From JBFFMO01 sp041390025 (GTDB lineage Bacteria; Myxococcota_A; Bradymonadia; Bradymonadales; Bradymonadaceae), in NCBI GenBank assembly GCA_041390025.1, contig JAWKQR010000001.1, positions 186,001 to 250,000 on the forward strand: a stretch of DNA of 64,000 nt, given 5' to 3'. The position numbers and the translations under genes were made by a program. Shown here in pieces: positions 42,719-50,332 of the stretch. A model generated the notes under the pieces. That model ran no database searches, had not been told where the DNA came from, and saw only the letters and a program-made list of their open reading frames with translations. How positions within the stretch are numbered: the first letter of the stretch is position 1; each line of letters opens with the position of its first letter.

Positions 42719-42754
42719 TTGACAACGTCCCATCAAAGTTAGTAACCGCTTACT
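42719..42754 (+). promoter_or_regulatory. Promoter and palindromic operator of the TetR gene
   Basis: TTGACA (42719-42724), 18 bases, TAACCG, with the perfect 5-4-5 palindrome AGTAACCGCTTACT (42741-42754) covering the -10 region. The position predicts autorepression by the TetR protein encoded 20 bases downstream. This palindrome type is common for TetR regulators. Confidence 0.6.
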
Positions 42755-42776
42755 TTCTCTTTCGTTGGGTCTTGCC

Positions 42777-43394
42777 GTGTCCACAAAGCGCCTGTCTGCG
42801 GACGAACGTCGCAAACAAATTCTGAGAAGCGCGATCCATGTGTTTGCCGACGCTACCTACCATGGCGCGACAACCAAACGGATTTCTGAAGAGGCAGGCA
42901 TCACCGAAGCGCTCATTTATCGCTATTTCGGAAGCAAACGTGCGCTGTTCACGGAGGCCATTTCGATGACTTCCGGTCGTTTGGTCAAAGGCCTTGAAGA
43001 CACCCTCAACCGCCATCGAGACGACCCGTTTGAGGCGCTCGGAGAGTGTTTTCGCTTCTATGCGTACTATCTCGAAAAGCACCAAGACTTGGCGAAAATG
43101 ATATTCTTGGTGCTCTCGGAGCTTGACCAAGAAGACGTGCGCGCCGCGTATCTGCCCCACCAGCAGCGGGCGTTAAAGGCGATTGCGCAAACACTCGAGT
43201 ACTGGGAGCAGAAGGGATTTGTCGAAGGTCCCGTGCACACACAGACCGCTTCTTGGTTGTACTACGGGACGTATTTAATCTTGGCGCTTGTTAAACACAC
43301 CCACGGCGGGATCCCCATCGACGCTGACCTCGCGGTGGCCATGGCGCGCCCCTACTTTAAGCCCGAGGTATGGGAGCGCAAGCGAGGCGAGTGA
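42777..43394 (+). CDS. TetR-family transcriptional regulator
   Basis: 205 residues from GTG 42777; a TTG at 42765 is the alternative, and neither has a strong ribosome site. The helix-turn-helix is textbook: RRKQILRSAIHVFADATYHGATTKRISEEAGITEALIYRYFGSKRALF. The ligand domain (60-205) shows aromatic residues and no family I can name; PF-type members of this kind often sense acyl-CoA or xenobiotics. Its likely operator overlaps its own promoter at 42741. It shares one base with the FmdB-like gene (TGATG). A near copy of the 12-bp motif, TGACTTCCGGTC, is at 42967. Confidence 0.92.
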   Translation: MSTKRLSADERRKQILRSAIHVFADATYHGATTKRISEEAGITEALIYRYFGSKRALFTEAISMTSGRLVKGLEDTLNRHRDDPFEALGECFRFYAYYLEKHQDLAKMIFLVLSELDQEDVRAAYLPHQQRALKAIAQTLEYWEQKGFVEGPVHTQTASWLYYGTYLILALVKHTHGGIPIDADLAVAMARPYFKPEVWERKRGE

Positions 43395-43681
43395 TGCCGA
43401 TTTATGAGTATGAGGTCGTACCTCCAGAAAACGGATGTGAATTCTGCGCGAACGGTTTCGAGTTCATGTCACGCTCCGTCGACGTGGTGCTAGAACGTTG
43501 TCCGAAGTGCCACGCACCGGTCCGCAAGATGTTGTCGGCTGCCAACGTGCTCGCCGCCGAAACAAACCCTTCCGACGCAAAAACGCTGCAGAAACATGGG
43601 TTTACGGTGTACGAGAAGTCCGACGAAGGCGTGTACGAACGAACGGCCGGGGCCGAAGGTCCCAAAGTTCTGAAGCCTTAG
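43394..43681 (+). CDS. FmdB-type zinc-ribbon protein
   Basis: 95 residues from ATG 43394. PIYEY opens the protein as in FmdB regulators, followed by GCEFCANGFEFM and VLERCPKCHAPVRKML, which give the paired CxxC motifs of the zinc ribbon. FmdB-like proteins are small putative regulators with no settled function. It starts at the last base of the TetR gene stop, so the two are coupled. The C-terminal 35 residues are hydrophilic and probably disordered. Confidence 0.85.
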   Translation: MPIYEYEVVPPENGCEFCANGFEFMSRSVDVVLERCPKCHAPVRKMLSAANVLAAETNPSDAKTLQKHGFTVYEKSDEGVYERTAGAEGPKVLKP

Positions 43682-43712
43682 CCCTTCATGCACGACAAAG
43701 ATGTCCGAACGC

Positions 43713-43732
43713 CTGCCTCCTGATCTGCCTCC
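43713..43732 (+). repeat. Direct repeat CTGCCTCC x2 upstream of a sigma-54 promoter
   Basis: Two identical 8-mers with a TGAT spacer (12-bp period), 61-80 bases before the -24 element of the sRNA promoter. This is a possible upstream activator-binding site. Speculative. Confidence 0.3.
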
Positions 43733-43791
43733 GAAATCAACGGGGCGATTAAAGGCGTGAAATTACAAAGGCTTATGTGATTGATCTTTGC

Positions 43792-43809
43792 TTGGCACGG
43801 AGCCTGCTA
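43792..43809 (+). promoter_or_regulatory. Sigma-54 promoter for candidate sRNA
   Basis: TTGGCACG, four bases, CTGCT: GG at 43794-43795 and GC at 43806-43807, exactly ten bases apart as sigma-54 demands. The only deviation is C for the first T of TTGCT. The predicted start is near 43819, the first G of the hairpin below. Confidence 0.75.
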
Positions 43810-43818
43810 ACCCTGTGA

Positions 43819-43893
43819 GGTGGAAGCCCGAAGGTTCCCCCACCGATGCAGAGCGCTTCCTCCAAAAAACGGACGTCACCACGTCCGTTTTTT
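43819..43893 (+). ncRNA. Candidate sigma-54-dependent small RNA, about 75 nt
   Basis: The predicted transcript begins with GGTGGAAGCC and folds at once with GGTTCCCCCACC (loop CGAA) into a 5' hairpin. A single-stranded stretch follows that contains GCGCTTCCTCC, complementary to Shine-Dalgarno sequences. It ends in a strong intrinsic terminator. No open reading frame fits. The design (sigma-54 promoter, 5' stem-loop, open CUUCCUCC seed, terminator hairpin) resembles regulatory sRNAs that block ribosome binding. Pxr of Myxococcus xanthus is a known sigma-54-transcribed sRNA, but I see no basis to claim homology. It is not SRP RNA, 6S RNA or tmRNA by any conserved core I could find. Confidence 0.65.
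43864..43893 (+). terminator. Strong intrinsic terminator
   Basis: ACGGACGT and ACGTCCGT form a perfect 8-bp stem around CACC, extended by A5/T5, then a T-rich tail. It ends the candidate sRNA and would also stop read-through from the FmdB gene. Confidence 0.9.
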
Positions 43894-43960
43894 GTTTTTC
43901 AGATCCTTTTGGGTAGGGGGCCGTTGAATCCAACATCACACGAACTGTTGGAGCTCAACC

Positions 43961-44860
43961 ATGAAACGCCTGCCTCTTCTTCTCGCACTTTTGACACTGC
44001 TTATCTCCACGCACGCCTTCGCCCAATACAACCGGGTGGCCGGTCAGAGCGCACCTCGTGCACAAGTCTCAGAGACTTATCTAGACGACGACGGGGTTCG
44101 ACGCGAGCGAGTAGTCGAGCGTGAGCCTCAACGCGACCAATATGGAAACGCGAACGGCACACAGTTTGACCTCGCCGTAGACGGCGCGTTTGAAGGCCAG
44201 ACGGTCACCGTCATCCAGCTGTATCAGTTCCCCTTCGAAGACGCTCGTGCCGCCCTAAAGCAGAAGGGATTTGGTGTGTATCGTTTTAACGGCGCGCCTT
44301 CGGTTGATGAGCTGAAAAAGGCGCTGAAGAAATCGTGTCAACTGTGGGTGATTTCGGACATGAACCAACACCTGACTGACGAACACATTAAGGTGATCAA
44401 AGGCTTCTTTGACGAAGGCCACGGCGTCTACATTTGGGGAGATAACCAGCCGTACTACGCGGATGCCAACCGGATTGGCATCGCGCTGTTGGACGCGTCG
44501 ATGCTTGGCGACACAATGGGTGACACCGTGGTGGGGATGAAGGAGAAAACCTCCGACAAGGCCGGCATCGTTCCCAACTTGTTGTTGTCGACTGGGATCG
44601 AGCAAATCTACGAAGGCATCACCATTGCCACGATTCAGCCCAACGATGCCCTTCAGCCCCTCATCTACGGTTCGGCGGGCAATCTCGTGACAGCCTTCTA
44701 CGACCACGGCGGCAAACGCGCGATCTTCGACGGTGGGTTCACACGGCTCTACAACAAATGGGACACCGCTGGAACCGGACGTTACGTCAAGAACGCTGCG
44801 GCTTGGCTAGCGAACGCGGAGCGCTTCGGCGAGATCGTGGCGACCAAAAAGAAGGACTAG
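43961..44860 (+). CDS. Secreted hypothetical protein with amidotransferase-like middle
   Basis: 299 residues; signal peptide MKRLPLLLALLTLLISTHAFAQ. Residues 25-65 are polar and probably unstructured. From about 70 on the sequence alternates strands and helices in a flavodoxin-like order (VTVIQLYQFPFEDARAALKQKGFGVYRFNG, QLWVISDMNQHLTDEHIKVIKGFFDEGHGVYIWGDNQPYY, KRAIFDGGFTRLYNKW). This resembles the class I glutamine amidotransferase-like or ThuA-type fold, but no catalytic Cys-His pair is obvious. Function unknown. The upstream region contains the sRNA terminator, so it needs its own promoter between 43894 and 43960. Confidence 0.7.
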   Translation: MKRLPLLLALLTLLISTHAFAQYNRVAGQSAPRAQVSETYLDDDGVRRERVVEREPQRDQYGNANGTQFDLAVDGAFEGQTVTVIQLYQFPFEDARAALKQKGFGVYRFNGAPSVDELKKALKKSCQLWVISDMNQHLTDEHIKVIKGFFDEGHGVYIWGDNQPYYADANRIGIALLDASMLGDTMGDTVVGMKEKTSDKAGIVPNLLLSTGIEQIYEGITIATIQPNDALQPLIYGSAGNLVTAFYDHGGKRAIFDGGFTRLYNKWDTAGTGRYVKNAAAWLANAERFGEIVATKKKD

Positions 44861-44890
44861 GATTCCCGAGGTCGCCACAGGCGAAACATC

Positions 44891-44949
44891 TCAGAATTCT
44901 GATACTGCTCAGACATGAACATCCGCTCACCCGCTAGGTAAGCGGATGT
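44891..44949. promoter_or_regulatory. Palindrome and inverted repeat upstream of a sigma-54 promoter
   Basis: TCAGAATTCTGA (44891-44902) is a perfect 12-bp palindrome. ACATCCGCT (44919-44927) and AGCGGATGT (44941-44949) form a 9-bp inverted repeat with a 13-base spacer. No T-run follows, so a terminator is unlikely. They lie about 20-75 bases before the -24 element and are candidate binding sites for an activator. Confidence 0.5.
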
Positions 44950-44965
44950 CGTGCGTTGTGGGACA

Positions 44966-44982
44966 CTGGCACGCCCGTTGCT
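44966..44982 (+). promoter_or_regulatory. Sigma-54 promoter (perfect match) before the 77-aa gene
   Basis: CTGGCACGCCCGTTGCT: TGGCACG-N4-TTGCT without deviation, with GG (44968-44969) and GC (44980-44981) ten bases apart. Predicted start near 44993, 47 bases before the ATG at 45040. Confidence 0.85.
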
Positions 44983-45039
44983 CTTCTATTTGACCTAATC
45001 CGATGGGCACTCCGTGTCGATAACAGGATTGGAGGTAGC

Positions 45040-45273
45040 ATGAAGAACAACCCATTTGAGCTTTTCGTCTCGCTCAAGCGTTTCGACCACAAAGAAGGCC
45101 CCAAGGATGTGCGTGTCTTTTCCAAAGGGCGGTTTCTTTATGGTTCATACGACAACGGTCGCGAGCAGATCATCCATGTTCGTGAGCTCGCGCCCGGAAC
45201 GCTTGAGCGCATGTGGAAGGAGTTTGATGGCCGCGCGGTGCTCGCTTCGCTGACGTGGACCCCTGGTGAGTAG
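45040..45273 (+). CDS. Small hypothetical protein under sigma-54 control
   Basis: 77 residues from ATG 45040, with GGAGGT seven bases before; the frame is open to 44956, but that part contains the promoter. Sequence reads MKNNPFELFVSLKRFDHKEGPKDVRVFSKGRF..., a small soluble, mixed alpha/beta protein with many charged residues, no signal, no cysteines. I do not recognise it. The perfect sigma-54 promoter and palindromes just upstream suggest condition-dependent expression. It converges with recN, two bases between stops. Confidence 0.75.
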   Translation: MKNNPFELFVSLKRFDHKEGPKDVRVFSKGRFLYGSYDNGREQIIHVRELAPGTLERMWKEFDGRAVLASLTWTPGE

Positions 45274-45275
45274 GG

Positions 45276-46961
45276 TCAGTTCTGCAGCAGCTCCTCAGCC
45301 GCTTCGCGTGTCTTTGAGGTGACCCTCGCCCCACCGAGCATGCGCGCGATTTCCTCGATGCGTTCCTCCGCGGTCAGTGGGCGGATGATGGTCTCGGTCT
45401 TGGCATCATTGACCACTTTTTCCACCAAGTAGTGATGCTGTCCACGGCTCGCGATCTGCGCGAGGTGCGTGATGCAGATGACTTGATGGTCGGAGGCGGT
45501 CTCCGCGATCTTTGCCCCAACCATGTCGGCGGTGGAGCCGCCGATGCCGGTGTCGACTTCGTCAAAGATGTAGGTCGCGATCGAGTCCCGCTCGGCGAGT
45601 ACGCCCTTGATGGCAAGCATGATTCGCGATAGCTCACCGCCCGAAGCCACACGCTGGATGGGTTTGGGGGCTTCTCCGGCATTTGCGGCCAGCAAGAATT
45701 CCAGCGTGTCGAGTCCACCCTCGCTCAAGTGCGCATCTTCGACCCGGCTTGGGATCTGCTCGGGTTCAAATCGAACTTGGAAACGCGCGTTCGGCATGTT
45801 CAGGTCAAAAAGCTCCTTCTCGACCGAGCGCGCAAGAAGCAGGGCGGCCTGTCTTCGTTCTTTGGAGAGTTTCACCGCGGTCTTGAAGGCATCTGCCTCG
45901 GCCTTGCTTAACAGGGCTTCAAGTTCCGCGACACGCTCCTCGGAGTTTTCGAGCTTCTGAAGTTCTGCGCGCATGCCAGCAGCTTCGACCAGGATCGTCT
46001 CGACATCGACACCGTGTTTGCGCTTGAGGTGCTTCAACGCTTCGAGGCGCCCCTGGATGTGGTCCAGACGGGCCGGGTCTGCGTCAAGTTGGTCGTTGTA
46101 GCCGGCGAGCTCTCGGGAGACGTCCTCAATGGCATAGATGGCCTCGTTGAGGCGAGCGAGCAGGGGCTCTAAGTTGGTGTCGTAACTCGTCACCCGCGTC
46201 AACAAGTGGATCGCCTCGGCGACACGTTCGTTGGCTGACCCGTCCGCGGTGTACAGCAAAGATTCGGCTCGCTGCGTCGTATCAACGATCTTCTCGGCAT
46301 GTTTTAGGACCTGCAGCTCGCGCTCAAGCTCCTCCTCCTCACCCAGTTTGAGCTTTGCAGCATCGATCTCTTGCAATTGGTACTTTAGGAAGTCGATGCG
46401 ATTGAGGCGCTCGCGAACATTGTCTCGCAGCGTCGAGAGTTCACCGCGCAGCTGACGAACCGCGGCAAACTGTTGCCGCATCACCGCGCCAAGGTCGGCA
46501 AGCACCGCGAACTCGTCCAACATCGCGACATGCCGATCGGGATTCATCAAGCTGATGTGTTCATGCTGTCCGCTGATGTCCACCAAGCCGCGCGTTACCT
46601 CCGCCAACGTGTTCAGCGTGGTCAGGCATCCATTGATGAACACCTTATTCCGCCCGCTTCGACTCACGATCCGGCGGATGAGCAATTGCCCTTCGTTGGT
46701 CTCGATCCCCAGCTCATGGAGCGTTTCGGTGACCGCCTCGCGTTGGTGGCCGAGCTCAAAAATACCTTCGACGACGGCTTGATCCTCGTCTGTTCGAATC
46801 ACGTCCGTCGTCGCGCGACCCGCCAACAACAGGTTCAACGCGTCGATGACGATCGACTTTCCGGCGCCCGTCTCGCCGCTAAGTACGGTCAAACCACGGT
46901 GAAACGGAATCTCGAGGTGCGAGATGATGGCAAAGTTTCGGATAACCAGATGCGACAGCAT
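45276..46961 (-). CDS. recN: DNA repair protein RecN
   Basis: 561 residues, normal length. The N-terminal ATPase half has Walker A SGETGAGKSIVID (29-40). A long coiled coil covers about 150-370. The C-terminal half has the signature VASGGELSRIMLAIKG, Walker B-like IATYIFDEVDTGIGG, and VICITHLAQIASRGQHHY. RecN is an SMC-like protein that gathers broken DNA ends for recombinational repair and is SOS-induced in many bacteria. The region upstream contains a LexA-like site (47009-47024). Confidence 0.97.
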   Translation of the reverse strand: MLSHLVIRNFAIISHLEIPFHRGLTVLSGETGAGKSIVIDALNLLLAGRATTDVIRTDEDQAVVEGIFELGHQREAVTETLHELGIETNEGQLLIRRIVSRSGRNKVFINGCLTTLNTLAEVTRGLVDISGQHEHISLMNPDRHVAMLDEFAVLADLGAVMRQQFAAVRQLRGELSTLRDNVRERLNRIDFLKYQLQEIDAAKLKLGEEEELERELQVLKHAEKIVDTTQRAESLLYTADGSANERVAEAIHLLTRVTSYDTNLEPLLARLNEAIYAIEDVSRELAGYNDQLDADPARLDHIQGRLEALKHLKRKHGVDVETILVEAAGMRAELQKLENSEERVAELEALLSKAEADAFKTAVKLSKERRQAALLLARSVEKELFDLNMPNARFQVRFEPEQIPSRVEDAHLSEGGLDTLEFLLAANAGEAPKPIQRVASGGELSRIMLAIKGVLAERDSIATYIFDEVDTGIGGSTADMVGAKIAETASDHQVICITHLAQIASRGQHHYLVEKVVNDAKTETIIRPLTAEERIEEIARMLGGARVTSKTREAAEELLQN

Positions 46962-46989
46962 GGCACTCTCACAAGAGGGATGGATGGTT

Positions 46990-47024
46990 TATACTGAACA
47001 TTCGTATACTGAACAAGCTTTCAC
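46990..47024 (-). promoter_or_regulatory. Direct repeats and LexA-like box upstream of recN
   Basis: TATACTGAAC occurs twice, 15 bases apart (46990-46999, 47005-47014). On the recN strand, GTGAAAGCTTGTTCAG (47009-47024) fits the Myxococcus-type LexA consensus as I remember it (CTRHAMRYBYGTTCAG) at 15 of 16 positions. It lies about 50-60 bases from the recN start, a sensible repressor position. Confidence 0.45.
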
Positions 47025-47108
47025 GCGTCGATTTTCACACCGGTTATCGGTCACAGCTTCCAAAAGTTGCGAATTGCACTTTCGACGCGCCGTGCGAATC
47101 TAACCATC

Positions 47109-47852
47109 GTGTCGAACGCCAAGAAAATCGCGCATTGGGACGCAAAAGGGCTGCTGAGCGCCGGCGTGGTCATCACATCGTGGGCGACCGTTTTGGGGGT
47201 GTTGCTGCATGCCCCGCTCACCCCGCTTGTGGTCGCGATCGGGGTCCCGCTTCAGACGTTTCTTTACACGGGCCTTTTCATCACTGCGCACGACGCGATG
47301 CACGGCACGGTCACGCCGAGTTACCCGCGGGTGAATCGTGTCGTGGGTTGGGTTTCCGTGCTCTTTTACGCGCTTTTCTCGCTCCAGAAGCTCACCCGCG
47401 AACACATGCTTCACCATGCTCATCCAGGCGAACCGGGCCACGACCCGGATTTCCACGACGGCGAGCGCCCAGGGTTTGTTTCGTGGTACCTTCACTTTTT
47501 GAAACACTACGTGAGTTTTTGGCAGATTCTGGGCATGGCGGTGGTGTTCAATGTGCTCGAGCACCTCGCCAACATCGCGCTTCCCAATCTCATCGTGTTC
47601 TGGGTGGTGCCGTCGCTGCTTTCGACCCTACAACTGTTCTACTTCGGGACGTACTTGCCCCATCGTGGCGACCCGGGCAACGTCCACCACGCGCGCTCAA
47701 ACGCGTTCCGTCCCGCCATCAGCTTTTTGACGTGTTACCACTTCGGCTACCATCTGGAGCATCACGAGAGTCCGTGGGCTCCGTGGTGGCATCTGCCGGC
47801 GGTGCGAGCTAGCGCATCAGCACCCAAATCACCACCGCTGCCACAGCGATAA
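47109..47852 (+). CDS. Beta-carotene ketolase / fatty-acid desaturase-like membrane di-iron enzyme
   Basis: 247 residues from GTG 47109 (a TTG at 47067 is the alternative). Histidine boxes: HDAMHG, HMLHHAHPGEPGHDPDFH, and YHFGYHLEHHESPWAPWWHLP, with FGTYLPHR and HARS between. This is the CrtW-type order and spacing, so a ketolase adding 4-oxo groups to carotenoids is the best guess. Four hydrophobic segments surround the boxes. No other carotenoid gene is in the window, so an acyl desaturase role remains possible. The 3' end overlaps the convergent kinase gene by 44 bases. Confidence 0.85.
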   Translation: MSNAKKIAHWDAKGLLSAGVVITSWATVLGVLLHAPLTPLVVAIGVPLQTFLYTGLFITAHDAMHGTVTPSYPRVNRVVGWVSVLFYALFSLQKLTREHMLHHAHPGEPGHDPDFHDGERPGFVSWYLHFLKHYVSFWQILGMAVVFNVLEHLANIALPNLIVFWVVPSLLSTLQLFYFGTYLPHRGDPGNVHHARSNAFRPAISFLTCYHFGYHLEHHESPWAPWWHLPAVRASASAPKSPPLPQR

Positions 47853-49182
47853 CCACGGCCGCGGTGAAGAGCACCGCCGATTTCGATCCGTGCGCTGTCT
47901 CTTGGCGTGGATCGGGCGCAGGGTCCGGCTCAAGCAGGCTCGTCGGTGGCGCGACGGGGATGGGTTCCTCGACAACTTTGCGTTTCGAGAAGATTTGCAC
48001 GGGAGGTGCATCCGACTCGCTTTCTGCATCCGACGGCTCGGGTTGGGCGCGTGGCAGCCCTTGTGAGGGGGTATACAGCGCACGTTCGGGCGTGTCGTGC
48101 CGTTGGCGCTGCAACAGGTCGTCCGTGTCTCGCGCGTCCGACCGATTGAACCATGTCCGCAGGTCTTGCGCGAAATCCGCGGCGCTTTGGTAGCGGTCGT
48201 CGCTGCGTTTTGCGAGGGACTTGCCAACGATCCTCATCAAGGTCCGGTCGATCCCTTCTGGCAACGCGGGTGGCTTCTGGTTCTGGTGCGCGAGGATGAT
48301 GGCGTAGGCCGTCTCACCCTCGAACGGCAGTCGCCCGGCCAGCAATTCGTACATGATCACGCCAACGGAGTAGAGGTCAGCGCGTTCATCCACATCGGGA
48401 TTTAGACCCTGTTCAGGCGCGATGTATTCGGGTGTTCCATAGATCTTCCCGACCACACTGAGGTACGGGTCCGACTGCTCCCCGCGCCGTTTGGCAATCC
48501 CGAAATCCAGGATCTTGACGACTTCGTCCCCACCTTCGGTGCGGTGGAAGTAGATGTTTTCGGGCTTGATGTCTCGATGGATAAACCCGCTCTCGTGCAC
48601 GGCGCGCAATCCGGCGAGCACCTGCAGGATGATCTCGACGACCTCGCGCGGGGTAAAACGCCGCCGGTACATGCGGTCGAAGAGCTCCTCACCATGGAGC
48701 ATTTCCATGGCCAAGAACGCGTGTTTGTCCGGCGTTTCCCCAAACTCATAGACGCGGGTCACATGCAGGGAACGGATGGCGCGGCTGATCTGAGCCTCAC
48801 GCTTGAACCGCTCCGTGATGGCCCAGTCGCCCAAGTATTCGGGAGCGATGACCTTTAGCGCGACAGGACCCAGCCGTTTGCCGTCGGGCATGACACGCTC
48901 AGCGCTGTAGACCTCGCCCATGCCGCCCGCCGCGATGAAGCCAAGAATGCGGTACGGCCCAAAGGAGCTCCCCGGAAGGAGCAAGCGCTGGATGACCTTC
49001 TCGTCTTGGATCTTGGATTTTTGGGCGAGCTCTTCAACCGAAACGGCGTCGCTGAAATCGACGGAATCTTCGTCGAGTTCGAGGAGTTCGGGGGGAAGCT
49101 CAATGAGCGTGCTCTTCAATTCCACACCGCTTTTTGGGCGTTCGATATCGTGCTTGATGCAGTATACTCCGCGCGAAGTCAT
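47809..49182 (-). CDS. Membrane-anchored Ser/Thr protein kinase
   Basis: 457 residues if the ATG at 49182 is used; GTG 49125 is an attractive alternative because it clears the divergent gene. Kinase domain at about 60-330: AAGGMGEVYSAE, VALKVI, HRDIKPENIYFH, DFGIA, GTPEYIAPEQ. An acidic/proline-rich juxtamembrane region follows, then one membrane segment at the very C-terminus (SAVLFTAAVVIAVAAVVIWVLMR). It is thus tail-anchored, with the kinase in the cytoplasm and almost nothing outside, unlike PASTA kinases. It is divergent from the APP1-like gene and may phosphorylate FHA partners such as the triple-FHA transporter (inference). Confidence 0.88.
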   Translation of the reverse strand: MTSRGVYCIKHDIERPKSGVELKSTLIELPPELLELDEDSVDFSDAVSVEELAQKSKIQDEKVIQRLLLPGSSFGPYRILGFIAAGGMGEVYSAERVMPDGKRLGPVALKVIAPEYLGDWAITERFKREAQISRAIRSLHVTRVYEFGETPDKHAFLAMEMLHGEELFDRMYRRRFTPREVVEIILQVLAGLRAVHESGFIHRDIKPENIYFHRTEGGDEVVKILDFGIAKRRGEQSDPYLSVVGKIYGTPEYIAPEQGLNPDVDERADLYSVGVIMYELLAGRLPFEGETAYAIILAHQNQKPPALPEGIDRTLMRIVGKSLAKRSDDRYQSAADFAQDLRTWFNRSDARDTDDLLQRQRHDTPERALYTPSQGLPRAQPEPSDAESESDAPPVQIFSKRKVVEEPIPVAPPTSLLEPDPAPDPRQETAHGSKSAVLFTAAVVIAVAAVVIWVLMR

Positions 49183-50332
49183 CCGACCAGAAACACTGCC
49201 CACTTTGTTCGAGCCGATGTTTATAGACGAAGCCGAGATCAACGCGACACGTCGCCAAGTGTACATCGAGCGGATCCAAGCGGCCATCGAACGCATTCGT
49301 GTTATCGACGGAATCGACGCGCTCGGGTTGGCCACAGACCTCGTGGGCAGCTTTGAGTTCGCGCTGCGCAACCACCTCGCCGAGTGGAGCCGCGTCGCCC
49401 TAAAGCCCCAGCTGGGCATCGGCACGCAGGAGTGGATTCGCGTGCGGGGGCGGGTCGCGGAACGAAGCAAAGTTGCCATGCCCGGACCCGACGATGAGCC
49501 CTTTGATATCTTCGTCAGCTGTTGGTACCGCTTTCTCATCTCGAAACAGCCGCTGACCCCGGTGCTCGTCAAACGAGGCGGCAACGAAGTCTTGACCAGC
49601 ACGGACGAAGAGGGATTTTTTGATGCCGTGATCTCGGCCCAACCCGACCTAGGAGACCTCGACTACCAAACCGAGATCGACCTCGGTGACCAAGCCATGG
49701 TGCGCGCAGAACGTGTGACGGGGCGGTGTTTGGTCCCTCATCCGAACGCTCTGGTGGGCATCGTCGCGGACCTCGACGGACTGGTCTTAAATCACCCCAC
49801 CCAGCGATTCTCGCAATGCGTGGGAGAGCTCGTGCTCGGCGAGGCACAGCGCTTGCGCACACCCTTGGAGGGCGCGGACCGTTTCCTTCAGCGCGCCCAG
49901 CAGGGCATGGCCGCTCCAAACCCCGTGTTTTACGTCAGCAATGCCCCACGCCATTTGAGCAAACACCTGGAGTACGCTGCACGTTACGCGAAGTTCCCAG
50001 AAGGTTATCTGCACCTGCGTGACCATGACCTGCGCCTTCGGAAGCTGACCACGGAGCACGTCAACGTCATCGAGATGATGCTGACCCACGACTTGGTCGA
50101 TCAGTATCCCCACCTGCCGTTTGTTTTTGTGGGAACCCGCCAGCGCGCGACGTTCTATGAACCGCTCATCAACGCACTTTGCCACCGTCTCAGCGCCGTG
50201 TACCTGATTGGCGAAGACGGACTTCCGGACAACATTAGAGCGTTGTCAGACGAGCTTGGAATTGAGTGTGTTTGTGGCGGCGGCGACCGACTCCTGATGC
50301 ATATGGTCCAGCGCGGATGGGCCAATGCGTAG
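49157..50332 (+). CDS. APP1-like (DUF2183) phosphatase-domain protein
   Basis: 391 residues from ATG 49157; ATG 49220 would remove 21 residues and avoid overlap with the kinase start. The order EWIRVRGRVAERS...CWYRFLISKQPL..., TDEEGFFDAVI, GIVADLDGLVLNHPTQ, PNPVFYVSNAPRHLSKHLEYAARYAKFPEGYLHLRDHD and LPFVFVGTRQRATFYEPLINAL matches the phosphatidate phosphatase APP1 domain. The HAD motif I is altered: Asp205-Leu-Asp207-Gly-Leu-Val instead of DxDDT. Both aspartates remain, so activity is possible. Start overlaps the divergent kinase region; the lipoprotein gene overlaps its end by eight bases. Confidence 0.78.
   Translation: MQYTPREVIRPETLPTLFEPMFIDEAEINATRRQVYIERIQAAIERIRVIDGIDALGLATDLVGSFEFALRNHLAEWSRVALKPQLGIGTQEWIRVRGRVAERSKVAMPGPDDEPFDIFVSCWYRFLISKQPLTPVLVKRGGNEVLTSTDEEGFFDAVISAQPDLGDLDYQTEIDLGDQAMVRAERVTGRCLVPHPNALVGIVADLDGLVLNHPTQRFSQCVGELVLGEAQRLRTPLEGADRFLQRAQQGMAAPNPVFYVSNAPRHLSKHLEYAARYAKFPEGYLHLRDHDLRLRKLTTEHVNVIEMMLTHDLVDQYPHLPFVFVGTRQRATFYEPLINALCHRLSAVYLIGEDGLPDNIRALSDELGIECVCGGGDRLLMHMVQRGWANA
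49161..49168. promoter_or_regulatory. Palindromic AGTATACT, possible shared -10 of divergent genes
   Basis: AGTATACT reads TATACT on both strands, with TTCGAT 16 bases upstream on the + strand. It could serve the APP1-like gene (start 49220) and the kinase gene (start 49125). Weak evidence. Confidence 0.3.

Noticed and set aside
43700..43893. 6S, SRP or tmRNA gene
   Set aside because: None of the conserved core sequences of these RNAs is present; a sigma-54 promoter plus short two-hairpin transcript explains the region better.
44919..44949. Intrinsic terminator
   Set aside because: Stem is good but no T-run follows on either strand, and a sigma-54 promoter begins 17 bases later.
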